A stretch of 64,000 bases of DNA from Scortum barcoo (GCA_023238725.1 CM041544.1:6282001-6346000); one strand, 5' to 3'; shown: positions 22,418-35,258, counted from the stretch's first letter. Program-made: numbers and translations. The notes: generated by a model from the letters alone, not told the origin.

Positions 22418-24600
22418 TCAGAGGTTCAGTCTGTCAGGTGCTTTGACACTGCGTGTAGACTTTCTCAGTACAGGTGATGTGGTCTGCTCAGCTGACGCGG
22501 TGTCCTCTGGCACTGGTGGTGGCTCAACTGATGCGGTGCCAGCTTGATTTCCTTGTGTTGTCTGTTCTTGGAGTGTCTCTCTTGTTTTCAGCAAACTCCT
22601 ACGATTCCTCCTCAGGATTTGACCATGCTCTGTTCTGATGGTGTAGGATCTTGGACTTACTTCCTCCAGAACCATGGCCTTTTTGCTCCAGATGTTGGAA
22701 TCCTCAAGTCTTACTGTGTCTTGCCAGTGGCGCCAGGCTTCTTGATGCCTTGTCATAGTTTATTTTTTGTATCTTTTGTAGATGTTTTTGTTTCTGTCTC
22801 ACCTTTCTATGCCACTTTTGTTTTGCAATGTAGGGAAAGGTGGTGTGTAGCCTACGTCCCATCAGAAGCTCAGCAGGAGACATGCCATGTTCAAGAGGTG
22901 AAGCTCGATAGCTTAACAGGGCCAAATATGGATCTGAGTTACTGTCTTTTGCTTTCTTGAGCAGTTGTTTAACAATGTGAACTCCTTTCTCTGCTTTGCC
23001 ATTTGACTGGGCATAAAGAGGGCTTGAAGTCACATGTTGAAAGTCATACTCTTCAGCGAAGCTCTGGAATTCTTTGTAGCTGTAACATGGTCCATTGTCA
23101 CTGTAGACAATCTGGGGAATTTCTGGTCTCAGTGACTGAGGGATTACGATTCTGTTCTTTCTGAGTAGGAGGCCGTTAACAACACTCAGCTCTGCTCTGA
23201 TGTTGTAATATTGCTGACAGTCACATCTCTCGACCAACCCTCATTCAGATTTTTAATGATTGTTTCAGCTGCAATCTGCTTGGATTTTATGTCAGACACA
23301 GGTAGTGATGTTCACATGAACATTCACATCAGTCTCCGTTCTCGCTCTCGCTTCACTCAGTGTTGTCGCTCTGGACAGAGCATCTGCGAGGACAATGTGC
23401 TTACCTGGTGTGTAGACCAGTTGAAAATCATAGCGTTGTAGCTTCATCATCAGTCTTTGGATTCGTGGTGTCATCTCACTGATATTTTTCTTGATGATGG
23501 CTACTAACGGCTTGTGGTCTGTCGGCAGTCCGTAGACATAGCTGTGGAATTTCTCAAATCCATATACTAGTCCCAGGCACTCTTTTTCAATTTGTGCGTA
23601 CCGACATTCTGCTGTGGTCATTGTTCTTGACGCATATGCGACTGGTCTCCAATCCTCCCTGTCAGACTGTAGTGACACAGCTCCAATGCCGTTTTTTGAT
23701 GAGTCTGTGGAGATCTTTGTCTTTTTGGATGGGTCAAAGAACATCAGCACCGGTTCTGTTGTGAGAGTGGTTTTAAGTTGTGCCCATTCCTGCTCATGGT
23801 CATCAGTCCACTTAAACTCACACTCATGCAACAGCTTTCTCAGGTGCACTGTTTTTAAGGACAGGTTGGGTATGAATTTTCCAATGAAATTAATCATTCC
23901 CAGCACTCTCAACACACCTTTTTTATCTTTGGTCCGAGGCATCTCCAGTAATGCTTTCACTTTACTTTTATCTGGCTCGACACCTGCCCCGGACAGTTTA
24001 TCACCCAGAAAGGTGATTTCGTTCACACCAAACTGATTCATTCATTCATTCCTGTCTGCTTTGTGACGCACACCATTGAATTCACCCACTCTGTGGGCTC
24101 CTTCACCTTTTTATGACTCCTAGTGATGTCATCCGGTCAAGTTCCTGCTTCAGTTTATCTCGTAGCGGTGCTGGAACCCGCCTTGGAGCATGGATGACAG
24201 GCTGTGCATCATCTTTTAGCTGTATCCTGTAGGTGATAGGTAAAACACCAAATCCTTTGAATATGTCTGGATACTGATCCACTACTGACGCTATACTCTT
24301 CTGTAGATTTGTGTTGATGCAGTAGACCCTCTTTGACTAAGCCTAGTTTTTCACATGCATCGTCACCTAGCAGTGAGTCATGTCCATCTGGGACAACTAC
24401 AAACATGATGTTGTGTTCTTTTCACTTTAACCTTCACCTTTAGTCTGCACTTGCCTTTTGTGTCAATGGGCTGTCCATTGTAGGCTTTGAGTGAACCTGT
24501 GTGTGGATGAATGTGTGGCTTCATCTTCATGGCTCTGATGTCCAGCTCACTCATCAAATTAGCCTTTGCTCCTGTGTCGAGCTTAAGAGGAATAACAGCT
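22418..24600 (-). pseudogene. Gypsy pol remnant (protease, broken RT, RNase H, broken integrase)
   Basis: Read right to left: a protease with the DTGA active site (KLDTGAKANLMSE, near 24570); the start of RT (KEPTEWVNSMVCV near 24080); then an abrupt jump to NQFGVNEITFLGD at about 24040. The central RT palm with its catalytic YxDD is therefore missing. RNase H and connection follow, with the typical STDSSKNGIGAV, ADALSRA and TPGKH motifs (to 23292). After a frameshift comes integrase, where PQSLRPEI is joined straight to PQIVYSDNGPCYS (near 23118). The HHCC zinc finger and the first catalytic Asp are lost; the second Asp (DNG) and the Glu (SNGKAEKGV) remain. A C-terminal chromatin/SH3-like tail ends at 22418. 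Confidence 0.88.
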
Positions 24601-25522
24601 CCGTAACAGTCCACTTGTCCTGCTCCACTTTGTTCACACTTTCCTGTTCAGTCTCTTTAGGTTTGAAGTATTCCTGTGTTACCATGCCCACGAAGAATGT
24701 GTCAGAAAGAGCAGTTTCTTCCACAGTGTGGACACGTTCACCTTTGCCCTGTTTCCCCTTCGAAAAGCACTGCTTTGCAAAGTGATTATGTCCTTTACAT
24801 TTATTGCACACTTTGCCATATGCTGGGCATTGTTTCGGTGCGTGTTGAGTGCCACATCTTTTACAGTTAAAGGTCTCTGAGTCCTTGTGGCATTTAGCCT
24901 GCCCTGTTCTCTGTTTCCGTGGCCTAGTAGATACTGTGGCGACTGCTGCGCTGTTTTTGTCAGCTTCCCTGCCCTTGCACCATTGCTGAAAGTTTTTGCA
25001 TGCTGTAGGGCTAATTCACTAGCGTGGCGTGGCATATCTTCACAGCCCCAGCTAAGGTAAGTTCAGTTTCTCTTAGCAACCTCTCTCTCACTTTCTTGTC
25101 ATCAATTCCAAACACAAGCTGTTCACGAATCAGTGAATCTTCGAGCACTCCGAAATTGCACGTTTTTGCTTTCAGTTTTAAGTCCGTTAAAAAAGCATCA
25201 AAGCTCTCACCAGGCTGCTGCATGCATGAACGAAACACATACCGCTCAAGTGTTTCATTTTTCTTCGGTGAACAGTGTTCATCAAACTTCTGCACAACTG
25301 TGTCAAACTTGTCTTATCTTCTCCGTCGGTATACACAACCGTGTTGAATACCTCCACCGCTTGAGGTCGCACAGTAAGAAGCAGTGCAATTTTCCATGCG
25401 TCTGGTTTGCTATCTAGCCCGATAGCTTGTAGATACAGCATAAAATGTTGTTTGAACGTCCTCCACTCGCAGTCGACATTTCCAGTCCAATTCAACGCGT
25501 CAGGCGGCTTCACACTTTCCAT
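24601..25522 (-). pseudogene. Gypsy gag remnant with two zinc knuckles
   Basis: Minus-strand gag starting at about 25522 (MESVKPPDALNWTGN). A frame break near 25300 and another near 25010 interrupt it. The capsid-like part has WRTFKQHFMLYLQAIG and FDEHCSPKKNETLERY. The nucleocapsid end shows two CCHC knuckles: one in CKRCGTQHAPKQC and the second CNKCKGHNHFAKQC. It overlaps into the protease frame. Confidence 0.85.
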
Positions 25523-25555
25523 GACTTCTGTTTTTTCAGACCACTCCTGGTACCA

Positions 25556-25731
25556 TGTGATGTTTATAATCAACTGAAGAAACTGGGTCTCATCTAACAT
25601 GCATATTTATTACTGACTGCATTCTTCTAAAACCCACTGTGTGACAAAACAATATATGCAGCTTACAGGTAGAAACACTACTCGTCACTGTCCTCTTCTG
25701 GTTGGGAGTATCAACAGCTCTTATCACAACA
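25556..25731 (-). repeat. Gypsy 5' LTR
   Basis: 176 bp, TG...CA ends on the minus strand, nearly identical to 21880-22062. It is followed inward by the primer-binding site and flanked outward by the CTGAT duplication. Confidence 0.92.
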
Positions 25732-25856
25732 CTGATAACATGAAATCGTTGTGGTATACCTGGGTGACCTTGAATGGGGATGGATGCAAACGTGCCGTCT
25801 CAAATATGACAATGTAACCACATAGAGTGTGAATATCTGTCATGGTACACTGATTG

Positions 25857-28800
25857 CCCCTCCTTGAACCGCCACCTTACATGTGGTGGAGGGGTTTGTG
25901 TGCCCGAATGATCCTAGGAGCTATGTTGTCGGGGGCATTACGCCCCTGGTAGGGTCTCCCATGGCAAACAGGTCCTAGGTAGGTGACGGGCCAGACTAAG
26001 AGCGGTTCACAAGCCCATCATGAAAAGAAGAATATCAAGGACCGTTACGTCGCCCGGATTGGCGTTACCAGGGGCCCCACCCTGGAGCCAGGCCTGGGGT
26101 TGGGGCTCGCAGGCGAGCGCCTGGTGGCCGGGTCTTTGCCCACGGGACCCGGCCGGGCTCAGCCCGAAATGGCGACGTGGGCCCGCCTTCCAGTAGGCTC
26201 ACCACCCGCAGGAAGGTCCATGAGGGGCCGGTGCAATGTGGTTTGGGTAGCAGTCGTGGCAGGGGGCCTCGACGACCCAATCCCTGGACCAAAACTCTGG
26301 CAATAGGGACATGGAATGTCACCTCGCTGGGGGGAAGGAGCCTGAGCTTGTGCGGGAGGTTGAGAGGTACCGGCTAGAGATAGTCGGGCTCACCTCCACG
26401 CATAGCTTGGGCTCTGGAACCCAGCTCCTTGAGAGGGGCTGGACCCTCCACTACTCTGGAGTTGCCCAGGGTGAGCGGCGGCGGTGGCGAGCTGGTGTGG
26501 GCTTGCTTATAGCTCCCCAGCTCAGCCGCCACGTGTTGGAGTTCACCCCGGTGAACGAGAGGGTCGCTTCCCTGCGCCTTCGGGTTGGGGATAGGTCTCT
26601 TGCTGTTGTTTGTGCCTACGGGCCGAACAGCAGTACAGAGTACCCGGCCTTCTTGGAGTCCCTGGGAGGGGTACTTGATAGTGCTCCGGCTGGGGACTCC
26701 ATTGTTCTACTGGGGGACTTCAACGCTCATGTGGGTAGCGACAGTGATACCTGGAGGGGCGTGATGATGGGAGGAACGGCCTCCCCTGATCTGAACCCGA
26801 GCGGTGTTCTGTTATTGGACTTCTGTGCTAGTCACAGTTTGTCCATAACGAACACCATGTTCAAGCATAAGGGTGTCCATCAGTGCACGTGGCACCAGGA
26901 CACCCTAGGCCGGAGGTCGATGATCGACTTTGTTGTAGCCGTTTCATCTGATCTCCGGCCGTACGTCTTGGACACTCGGGTAAAGAGAGGGGCTGAGCTG
27001 TCAACCGATCACCACCTGGTGGTGAGTTGGCTCCGCTGGCAGAGGAGGAAGTTGGACAGACCTGGCAGACCCAAACGTATTGTGAGGGTCTGTTGGGAAC
27101 ATCTGGCCGAGCCCTCTGTCAGGGAGGTCTTCAACTCCCACCTCCGGAAGAGCTTCTCACAGATTCCGAGGGAGGCTGGGGACATTGAGTCCGAGTGGAC
27201 CATGTTCTCTGCCTCCATTGTCGACGCGGCAGTTCGAAGTTGTGGACGCAAGGTCTCTGGTGCCTGTCGTGGTGGCAATCCCCGAACCCGGTGGTGGACA
27301 CCGGAAGTAAGGGATGCCGTCAGGCTGAAGAAGGAGTCCTATCGGACCATGTTGGCCTGTGGGACTCCTGGCGAGCGCAGTTGACAGGTACCGGCAGGCC
27401 AAGCAAGCCGCAGCCCAGGGCGGTCCTGGAGGCAAAAACTTCGGGTCTGGGAGGAGTTCGGTGAGGCCATGGAGGAGGACTATCGGTCGGCCATGCCTCG
27501 AAGAGATTCTGGCAAACCGTCCGGCGCCTCAGAAGGGGGAAGCAGTACTCTGCCAACACTGTTTACAGTGCGGGTGGGGAGCTGTTGACCTCAACTGAGG
27601 ACATTGTCGGACGGTGGAAGAAATACTTCGAGGATCTCCTCAATCCCACCGACTTGCCTTCCAGTGAGGAAGCAGGGGCTGGGGACTCTGAGGTGGACTC
27701 GTCCATCACCCAAGCCGAAGTCACTGAGGTAGTTCGTAAGCTCCTTGGTGGCAAGGCGCCGGGGGTGGATGAGATCCGCCCTGAGTACCTCAAGTCTCTG
27801 GATGTTGTGGGGCTGTCTTGGCTGACACGCCTCTGCAGCATTGCATGGAGGTTGGGGACAGTGCCTCTGGAGTGGCAAACTGGGGTGGTGGTCCCTCTTT
27901 TTAAAAAGGGGGACCGGAGAGTGTGTTCCAACTACAGAGGGATCACACTTCTCAGCCTCCCCGGGAAGGTCTACGCCAGGGTACTGGAGAGGAGAATTCG
28001 GCCTATAGTCGACCCTTGGATTCAGGAGGAACAATGCGGTTTTCGTCCTGGTCGTGGAACAGTGGACCAGCTCTATACCCTCCACAGGGTGCTTGGAGGG
28101 TTTATGGGAGTTTGCCCAACCAGTCCACATGTGCTTTGTGGATCTGGAGAAGGCATTCGACCGTGTCCCTCGTGGTATTCTGTGGGGAGTGCTCCGCGAG
28201 TATGGGGTCCGGGGGCCTTTGCTAAGGGCTGTTCGGTCTCTCTGTACGACCGGAGCAGGAGCTTGGTTCGCATTGCCGGCAGTAAGTCAGACCTGTTTCC
28301 AGTACATGTTGGACTCCGGCAGGGCTGCCCTTTGTCACCGGTCCTGTTCATAATCTTTATGGACAGGATTTCTAGGCGTAGCCAGGGGCCGGAGGGAGTC
28401 CTGGTTTGGGAACCACAGGATTTCATCTCTGCTTTTTGCAGATGATGTTGTCCTGTTGGCTTCTTCAAGCCAGGACCTTCAGCATGTGTGCTGGAGCGGT
28501 TTGCAGCCGAGTGTGAAGCGGCTGGGATGAGAATCAGCACCTCCAAATCCGAGGCCATGGTTCTCGACCGGAAAAGGGTGGCGTGCCCTCTCCGGGTGGG
28601 TGGAGAGGTCCTGCCTCAAGTGGAGGAGTTCAAGTATCTCGGGGTCTTGTTCACGAGTGAGGGAAAGATGGAGCGTGAGATTGACAGGCGGATTGGTGCA
28701 GCGTCCGCAGTTATGCGGTCGGTGTACCGGACCGTCGTGGTGAAGAAGGAGCTGAGTCGAAAGGCGAAGCTCTCGATTTACCGGTCAATCTACGTTCCCA

Positions 28801-29256
28801 CCCTCACCTATGGTCATGAACTTTGGGTAATGACCGAAAGGACAAGATCGCGGATACTAAAAGCGGCCGAAATGAGTTTCCTCCGCAGGGTGGCTGGGCG
28901 CTCCCTTAGAGATAGGGTGAGAAGCTCAGCTCAGTCACTCGGGAGGAGCTCGGAGTAGAGCCGCTGCTCCTTCGCATCGAGAGGAGTCAGCTGAGGTGGC
29001 TTGGGCATCTGTTTCGGATGCCCCCTGGACGCCTCCCTAGGGAGGTGTTCCAGGCGTGTCCCACCGGGAGAAGGCCCGTGGAAGACCCAGGACACGCTGG
29101 AGAGACTATGTCTCTCGGCTGGCCTGGGAACGCCTTCGGGATCCCCCCGGAAGAGCTGGAGGAAGTGTCTGGGGTGAGGGAAGTCTGGGCATCTCTGCTC
29201 AGACTGCTGCCTCCGCGACCCGGTCCCGGACCAAGCGGATGAAAATGGATGGATGG
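25857..29256 (+). mobile_element. Rex3 (RTE clade) non-LTR retrotransposon, near full length, decayed
   Basis: A 3.4 kb element with 15-bp target duplications ATGGTACACTGATTG (25842-25856 and 29257-29271) and the short GGATGGATGG tail typical of Rex3. The 5' leader (25857-26310) precedes an AP-endonuclease domain in a 357-codon frame, 26311-27384 (LLGDFNAHVG, HQDTLGRRSMIDFVV, LSTDHHLVV). The reverse transcriptase continues in shifted frames 27585-28958 (VVPLFKKGDRR, YRGITLLSLPGK, QCGFRPGRGT, FVDLEKAFDRVPR, LRQGCPLSPVLF, FADDVVLLA). Stretches TGGCAAACTGGGGTGGTGGT and CAGGGCTGCCCTTTGTCACC match regions that I remember as Rex3-diagnostic. Several frameshifts (near 27384, 28140 and 28440) show it is dead. 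Confidence 0.93.
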
Positions 29257-29271
29257 ATGGTACACTGATTG

Positions 29272-30169
29272 ATGAGGCTATGCATGGAGTCACACTCCAT
29301 TTGGGTGTGCCTTGCAACCAGACTTTTTGTTCTATGGTGACACCATGCTTTATGGCCAGATCTAGGTATGCTTTTGTAATGTTACAAGAGATAGCTTCAG
29401 CCATCACTACAGACTATGCCTTTTTCAACATTGTGGTTGGCCTCTATGAGCAACTCAAAGTATCTGAAGCGAGTAAAGTTGCACATCTGTAATTTAGTTT
29501 TATAATACATCATGCTCGCTTTGTCTTGGGGCACAGAAAAACGTATTCATTCATCTCCTGACCGAAGCAGAAGAAAAGAATGTGCTGCTGAGTGTTTTAA
29601 CACAGTAAACTATGTTAAATGAACAAATTACTTATTTATATTAGCAACACCACTTCAACATACTTGTTTGTTTGTTACCTTGTTTAAGCACACATGACAT
29701 AATTCCTTTGATCAACTGAAAGTAAATTTACTGTATAGAAAGTTGAAGAAATATGAACTAGGTTAGGCTAGATGAATCAAAGAGAAGAGCTAATGCTTCA
29801 CTTGCATTCAGCTTAGTCCTCTTTTTCTCAGGGGCTGACATCTTGTATTTAGCGTCTAAGTCAAATAGATGACACAGGCAGATAGTGATTATGGAATGTA
29901 ACAAGCACTCTGATTGGCTGAGGATATAGCCACTAAGGCACAGTGTATCAGCAGGGTTAGGAGAGTAGAGCTAGTCAGATATCACAATTTGGTCAAAACA
30001 TGACTTAGGCAATTATGCTATGAGGCTAATGAATTCAGATGGCACTGTAACAAAAGTAAGTAAGTACAAAATACAACAATAAAATAATGATAAATAATTA
30101 TTCATTTTGTTTCCGCAGTTAGCATTTGTACAGGCTAATATAACTAGCTAATCAACATTATATTATTAA
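29272..30169. other. Unrecognised host sequence right of Rex3
   Basis: Continues the interrupted sequence described at 21312. It ends near the right arm of the 25-bp inverted repeat; no gene is assigned. Confidence 0.4.
30005..30029 (-). repeat. Right arm of the 25-bp inverted repeat
   Basis: Exact reverse complement of 21287-21311. Confidence 0.6.
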
Positions 30170-31740
30170 CCTCACCATACACAGACAACTCGTCTCATAA
30201 CAGCTTCCTGAATACATCCACGCATCAACTAACACACTGTTACGTATCCAAGCTCATTATAAGGGAGTCCTACCTGAAGAGGGGAGAGTTTGGATGAATG
30301 AGGAGCGGACATCACCTTTCCTCCAGTCATGTGTGTTTTGACTGAACGGAGGAGGCAAGCTTCCTCAACAGCGCCAATCTCCCCCGGCTGGAGGCCTCGA
30401 GTAACTACAACTCATATCAGGCATTAATGTTGGAATGAGATTTTAAACATAAAACTTAAGAAAATTACAAATAAACACAACTACAACTGTGTGCTTTGGC
30501 AACATTTATAATTTATCTGGTGATATTTTCTGAAGTATTTGTACTCTGTAAACTGAACTTGGCAATATTTTTGTACTACTTACTACCTGGAGCCAGCTGG
30601 CATTGTTTCCCTCTCATACCTCCTTCTCATTTCTTTTCTATGAATCTAAATAGGTTTGAGAGTATTTTGTAAGTATGTCAAATCTGAAGCTGAATTGACA
30701 GCATTTGCTGTATTTATTCCTCATCTGAAACTTAGATTGGAAGTATGTTGCTGCACTGGTCCACCTTGTGTAAAAACATTTCATGTGGGAGTGACAGCTG
30801 ATTCCACTGCTGTGTTTTAATGAGTGCACTTTTATTTTATTATAATGAATGAGTGGATGCACCACACTGTGATCAATTAATTTTCTGTTTTAAAGACAAA
30901 GTTCAGACTTGTTTGAACTTACAAATGAAATGATCAGAATTTACAGTAAAAATTTCAGTTCTAACAACAAACCGAGCCAGTCCTCACACCAAACATAAAC
31001 GTATCTTGTTTTGATTGAGGACAACGTGAGAAAGATGAATGTGCTTGTCAGTTTTTTTTTTTAATTTAATTTAATTTCAGAACTTATGCACTGATTAAAT
31101 GTAAAAATAATCACTCACAGTTGTTTAGAAAGGTTTTTAGCTTGTTGGCACATTTATTTTGCTCTCTGTCATTCATATCTATCAGATGAGTCACATGGTC
31201 CTTCCTGTGATTGAGATCTAAACATTACAAACCATCATGGATGAAGGAAAGATCATCTGCGCACAATCCTGTATTAGATTACTGGAGAAGAAAAACATTT
31301 TTCAGACTATATCTCAAGGATGAGACTTTGAACAGTTCACAGTTTGGATGGATGTCATTTACTTGTTCCCTGTAAATAAAATGGGCACAAAGAAATACTG
31401 TGATTATTTTTTTCAGCTCCACAATATTGTGAAAGTATGCAATATATTGTGCCACATTATATTGTTAAATCTCAAGTGAAAATGTAACATTTCTCTGTAT
31501 CAGACCTGCACAGTCTTTTTAAGGACACGTGATAAAAAGTAGTTCATTGAGGAGCTTCAGGAAACAAACAGTGATCAGCCTCCATCTGTCCACTGACTAT
31601 GTATAAAGATATATTACAATATATCTCTTCTATTACATATATATCTATAATATAACATGTACACAGGCTGTGATGTTGATCATCATGAAATTGACCTGTC
31701 ATAATGCAACTTCGCCACTAGATGTCACTATAACTTTTCA

Positions 31741-31749
31741 TGACGTCAC
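31741..31749 (+). promoter_or_regulatory. ATF/CRE box of 7SL copy 2
   Basis: TGACGTCAC at -50 to -42. Upstream conserved block from about 31594. Confidence 0.8.
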
Positions 31750-31790
31750 GGCGGTCAAAGCCAAAAGCTCCATGAATGAAGAGCTGAGTC

Positions 31791-32088
31791 GCCGGGTGCG
31801 GTGGCGCGCGCCTGTAATCCAAGCTACCGGGAGGCTGAGGCTGGCGGATCGTTTGAGCTCAGGAGCTCTGAGCTGCAGCGGACTATGCCGATCGGGTGTC
31901 CGCACTAAGTTCGGTATCGATATGGTGCTCCTGGGGGAGCCCGGGACCACCAGGTCGTCTAAGGAGGGGTGCACCGGCCCAGGTCGGAAACGGAGCAGGT
32001 CAAAGCCCCCGTGCCGCTCAGTAGTGGGATCGCGCCTGTGAATAGACGCTGTAGTGCAGCCTGAGTAATACAGCGGGACCCAGTCTTT
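31791..32088 (+). ncRNA. rn7sl: 7SL RNA, copy 2
   Basis: 298 nt, identical by eye to copy 1 except G at nt 123, the base also found in human 7SL. Alu-domain U-turn, GGAG-loop helix 6 and SRP54-binding helix 8 sequences are intact. Its 3' flank is type B (GTCAAGTTGATCCGCGCG), shared with copy 4 and not with copies 1 and 3. Confidence 0.95.
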
Positions 32089-32090
32089 TT
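32086..32090 (+). terminator. Pol III terminator T5, 7SL copy 2
   Basis: Five T after CCCAGTC at the RNA 3' end. Confidence 0.85.
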
Positions 32091-32302
32091 ACACTCTCTA
32101 CACTGCGGAAACACACCGGGACACCGCACACACCAGCAACACACACCTCTTTACAGCTCACTGCTGCACACACGCTCAACCTTTCCTCTCCTCTACCCCT
32201 CAAAACACGCACAAAGCTGCTCTGTGTCTTTGTCCTACAGCGCCTCCACCTGGACAACACACACAATGAACAACACACAACACACACACACACACACACA
32301 CA

Positions 32303-34365
32303 CTCACGCAGTCAAGTTGATCCGCGCGAGAAATTCCTCCACGAATCATCAGCACACACAAAACACAACTTGAGGACTGCAAACTTTCCTCTGTGTGTGA
32401 TATCAACACTTCACCTGGATACAAGTGTGTGTGCTACCTTCACATCGTAAAGGTGTTGCTGCAGATCGTAAATAGAAAATGTAATAATAAGATGATTAAA
32501 GTGATCAGCAAACCCACCTGAATGTGTTGTTTTTATATCAATGTAAAGAGAGGGAACCTTCACTTTGTGGACATGGTGAATATGGATGGGACGCTTCAGT
32601 GCGCACAGTGACGTCTCTCTTGTAAATATTGTGAGAATTTGTATTTAACCAGGAGAATTAAACACTTCATGTAATAATAAACATGAAAAATAACTGTGTT
32701 GTCATGATTTTGAATGTTTAGTATGAATGAAGATGTGTCGACAGCTGTGAGGAGCTGGACTCATCGTGAGGACGCTGCTGTGTCCATCATGGTTTTACAG
32801 CTGGGATCTGTGTGTAACAACAGCACTGTGTGATATGAAGAAGTGACTGAAGGTCAGGGAGCATTAAAGCCTCAGTGATGGTGCTGCAGTGTGAGGAGAT
32901 TTAAACAGAGCTCATTCATGAAGTTACCGCTGCTGTGCCACGTGCATAAAATGCGCACAGCGTCTCTTTGAGTTTGGAGACGCACATATCGATCCTGCTG
33001 CTGTGTGATGACTACAGGTATTTAATCCAGTAAAAAAGAAATAAAACTACATATAAACAGTGGAAGAGGAGACAGACATCAGTACTGACTCATTGATTTC
33101 CAGACTTCGTCCCATTAAAAGTTGAATGAAGACATTTGAAGCTGTAATAAAGGCTGATTGTAGAAAAACAGTGGACATACATGAGAGCTGATTCATGATG
33201 TTACAGATGTGCAGGTTTGTTGGGAGTCAGATGTGGACTTGATCTGAGGCCTTGTGCAGGCTGAGTGGATGAAGCTTTAGATTACAGAGGTGAGATGTGA
33301 CTGTAAGAAGACATGCGGACAAAATGGACGTGAAGGATTCCATGGTTGCTATGTTTGGTCTCCATGTGCATCATTTGATAAGATCATCATTTAAACATAA
33401 ACAAAACCTCTGACCGTGAAGAAAAGTGTGTGTCCAGTTTCACTTGACAATTTCTGCCAAATGAACGTGTCTGCTGAGGACTTCTTCCATCCTGACAAGG
33501 ACTAAAGACTCCCAGAGACTGACGAAGAGACAAGAAACGGCCATGATGGAAAATGTGAGATTTGAAGACTTTAAAGACTTGTGTGTTTCTCTGAATTTTA
33601 GCGTGGAGCCTTTCAGGTCCCTGAATGTTGACTGATAGATTGCTACGAGGCTCTGACATGAAGACTACCCCCATCCCGGGGTCACATGGTACAGGAAATG
33701 TATTCAGGAGTAAATCCGGATTCATTCATAGCAGGAAAAGAAATAATTTAGTTATTTTATTGTAATTTTAGTTCATTTATTGTAATGATGCACTGATACA
33801 GACCAGTGTATGGATCAGTTCATGTATTCATTCAAAGAGAGCATGTGTATGAAACAATAAGTTACTAATGATGTAATTTACTATCATATGTATTCAAATC
33901 ATTTACACCAATATAATATCACAGATATCTCACATACACTGTGATATTGTGAATTTACTTCAAGTGTACTCGTAAGTAAAACTGTGAAGTACTTTAATCT
34001 GGTAAACAGTATAAAAATGAAAAAAATAATAATGCCCAGCAGATGTGTGATAGTATATTTTCATACAGTAAAGGGCGACGTAGTGGTTTGTGATCAATTA
34101 ATGATATTATAAAGGTTTTAAGTTGGGTCAGAGTGTGTGAGGATCAGAGGCCCACCAGCACATTTTTGTCATTGGGTCCTCTGGCAGGTTAATTTGACCC
34201 TTTTTATAGGAAAACTTTAGAAAACAACAACTCAATGTGTTGAAAGGTTTAAGAGGTCTCCATGCTCATTCCCAGGAAAAGTTCTTTTTTTTCTTTTTAA
34301 GTGGAAATGAAATTAACGTTATTCAATGTCAGATGTTGTATTTACTGTACTCATGAAGCCTTGTT

Positions 34366-34399
<34 letters not shown>

Positions 34400-34789
34400 G
34401 TAGCAGTGTCATGTCATATTCCAAGAGCACGACTAAAGCAGAGGAAGGAGAATCTCTGATAGCCGGGCAAAGAGTGCAAAGAAGCCTGGAGCCTACAGCA
34501 GGTGTCTATGCTGCAGAGACGAGCAGGTCAGACATTTGTAATGTAATTGCCAAGAACAAAAGAATTAGACAGTTTTACAAAATGACAAGCACACGGTGGG
34601 CTATGTTGTTCATACTGAACACTGCTTATTGGACTTCCACTATAGTAACTTGTTATTATTAAGTTCCCTTCAGAATTTGGCCAATTTACATATTTATTAT
34701 ATGAAAACGTCAATTTTCAAGTACAACTTTATTTAAATTCTTCTCTCAGCTGATGATAAAATAAAGTTTGTCTCTAATTTTTTGCAAAA
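32303..34789. other. Type-B 7SL flank, noncoding
   Basis: About 2.5 kb without a recognisable gene, duplicated at 44382-46870. A frame at 33725-33387 (minus) is open in both copies but has no family resemblance. A GT microsatellite lies at 34369-34398; the equivalent at 46452-46467 is much shorter. Confidence 0.6.
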
Positions 34790-35172
34790 TGGACAGAATC
34801 CAGCTTATGCTTGAATCCTACAGCCACCATCCTCACCTCCACCTTCAGCTCTGCCAGAAACTTTCAGTTTCCATCCTCCATTGTAGATTCTGGTAGACAG
34901 CTGTAACCACCTCCACCACCTATAAAACCTGCAGCCACCGCTTCCACCTGTGGTCTAGAACCTCCAGTGCATGCTTGAATCCTGCAGCCACCACCTCCAC
35001 CTAAAGCCTCTGCAAAAAACACGCAGTGACCTCCATCTGCAGATTCTGTCAGACAGCTGCATCATCCCTCCACCTCAAACCTACAGATGCTATCTACAGT
35101 CACCACCTCCAACTGCAGTCTAAACCTCCACCTCCTGCTTGAATCCAGCAGCCACTATTTCTGCCTGTCAAT
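34790..35172. repeat. Degenerate CCACCTCCA-rich minisatellite, left part
   Basis: Imperfect units of roughly 30-60 bp built from CACCTCCACCT, CTACAGCCACC and ATTCTGGTAGACAGCTGTA. The tract is split by the LINE and resumes at 37255. Confidence 0.7.
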
Positions 35173-35175
35173 ATA

Positions 35176-35255
<80 letters not shown>
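35171..35255. repeat. (AT)n tail at the LINE 3' end, unit 1
   Basis: 85 bp of AT with one GTGT interruption, at the 3' terminus of the minus-strand LINE, right next to the target duplication. Confidence 0.9.

Positions 35256-35258
<3 letters not shown>

Larger units (their letters stand above)
21880..25731 (-). mobile_element. Ty3/Gypsy LTR retrotransposon, internally deleted
   Basis: A complete-ended but defective element on the minus strand: 5' LTR 25556-25731, 3' LTR 21880-22062, bounded by a 5-bp target duplication CTGAT (21875-21879 and 25732-25736). A tRNA primer-binding site beginning TGGTACCAGGAG abuts the 5' LTR, and a purine-rich tract (AAAGAAATAGAGA) abuts the 3' LTR. Domain order gag, protease, RT, RNase H, integrase is that of Ty3/Gypsy; no env is seen. 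Frameshifts and two internal deletions make it incapable of encoding its own polymerase. The LTRs differ by about three substitutions plus two small indels, so the insertion is fairly young. Confidence 0.93.

Noticed and set aside
21880..25731. Endogenous retrovirus
   Set aside because: Domain order is Ty3/Gypsy and no envelope-like frame lies between integrase and the 3' LTR.
33387..33725. Open frame preserved in both duplicated units (also 45465-45764)
   Set aside because: The duplicates are so recent that any sequence would look conserved; no recognisable family, and the second copy begins differently.
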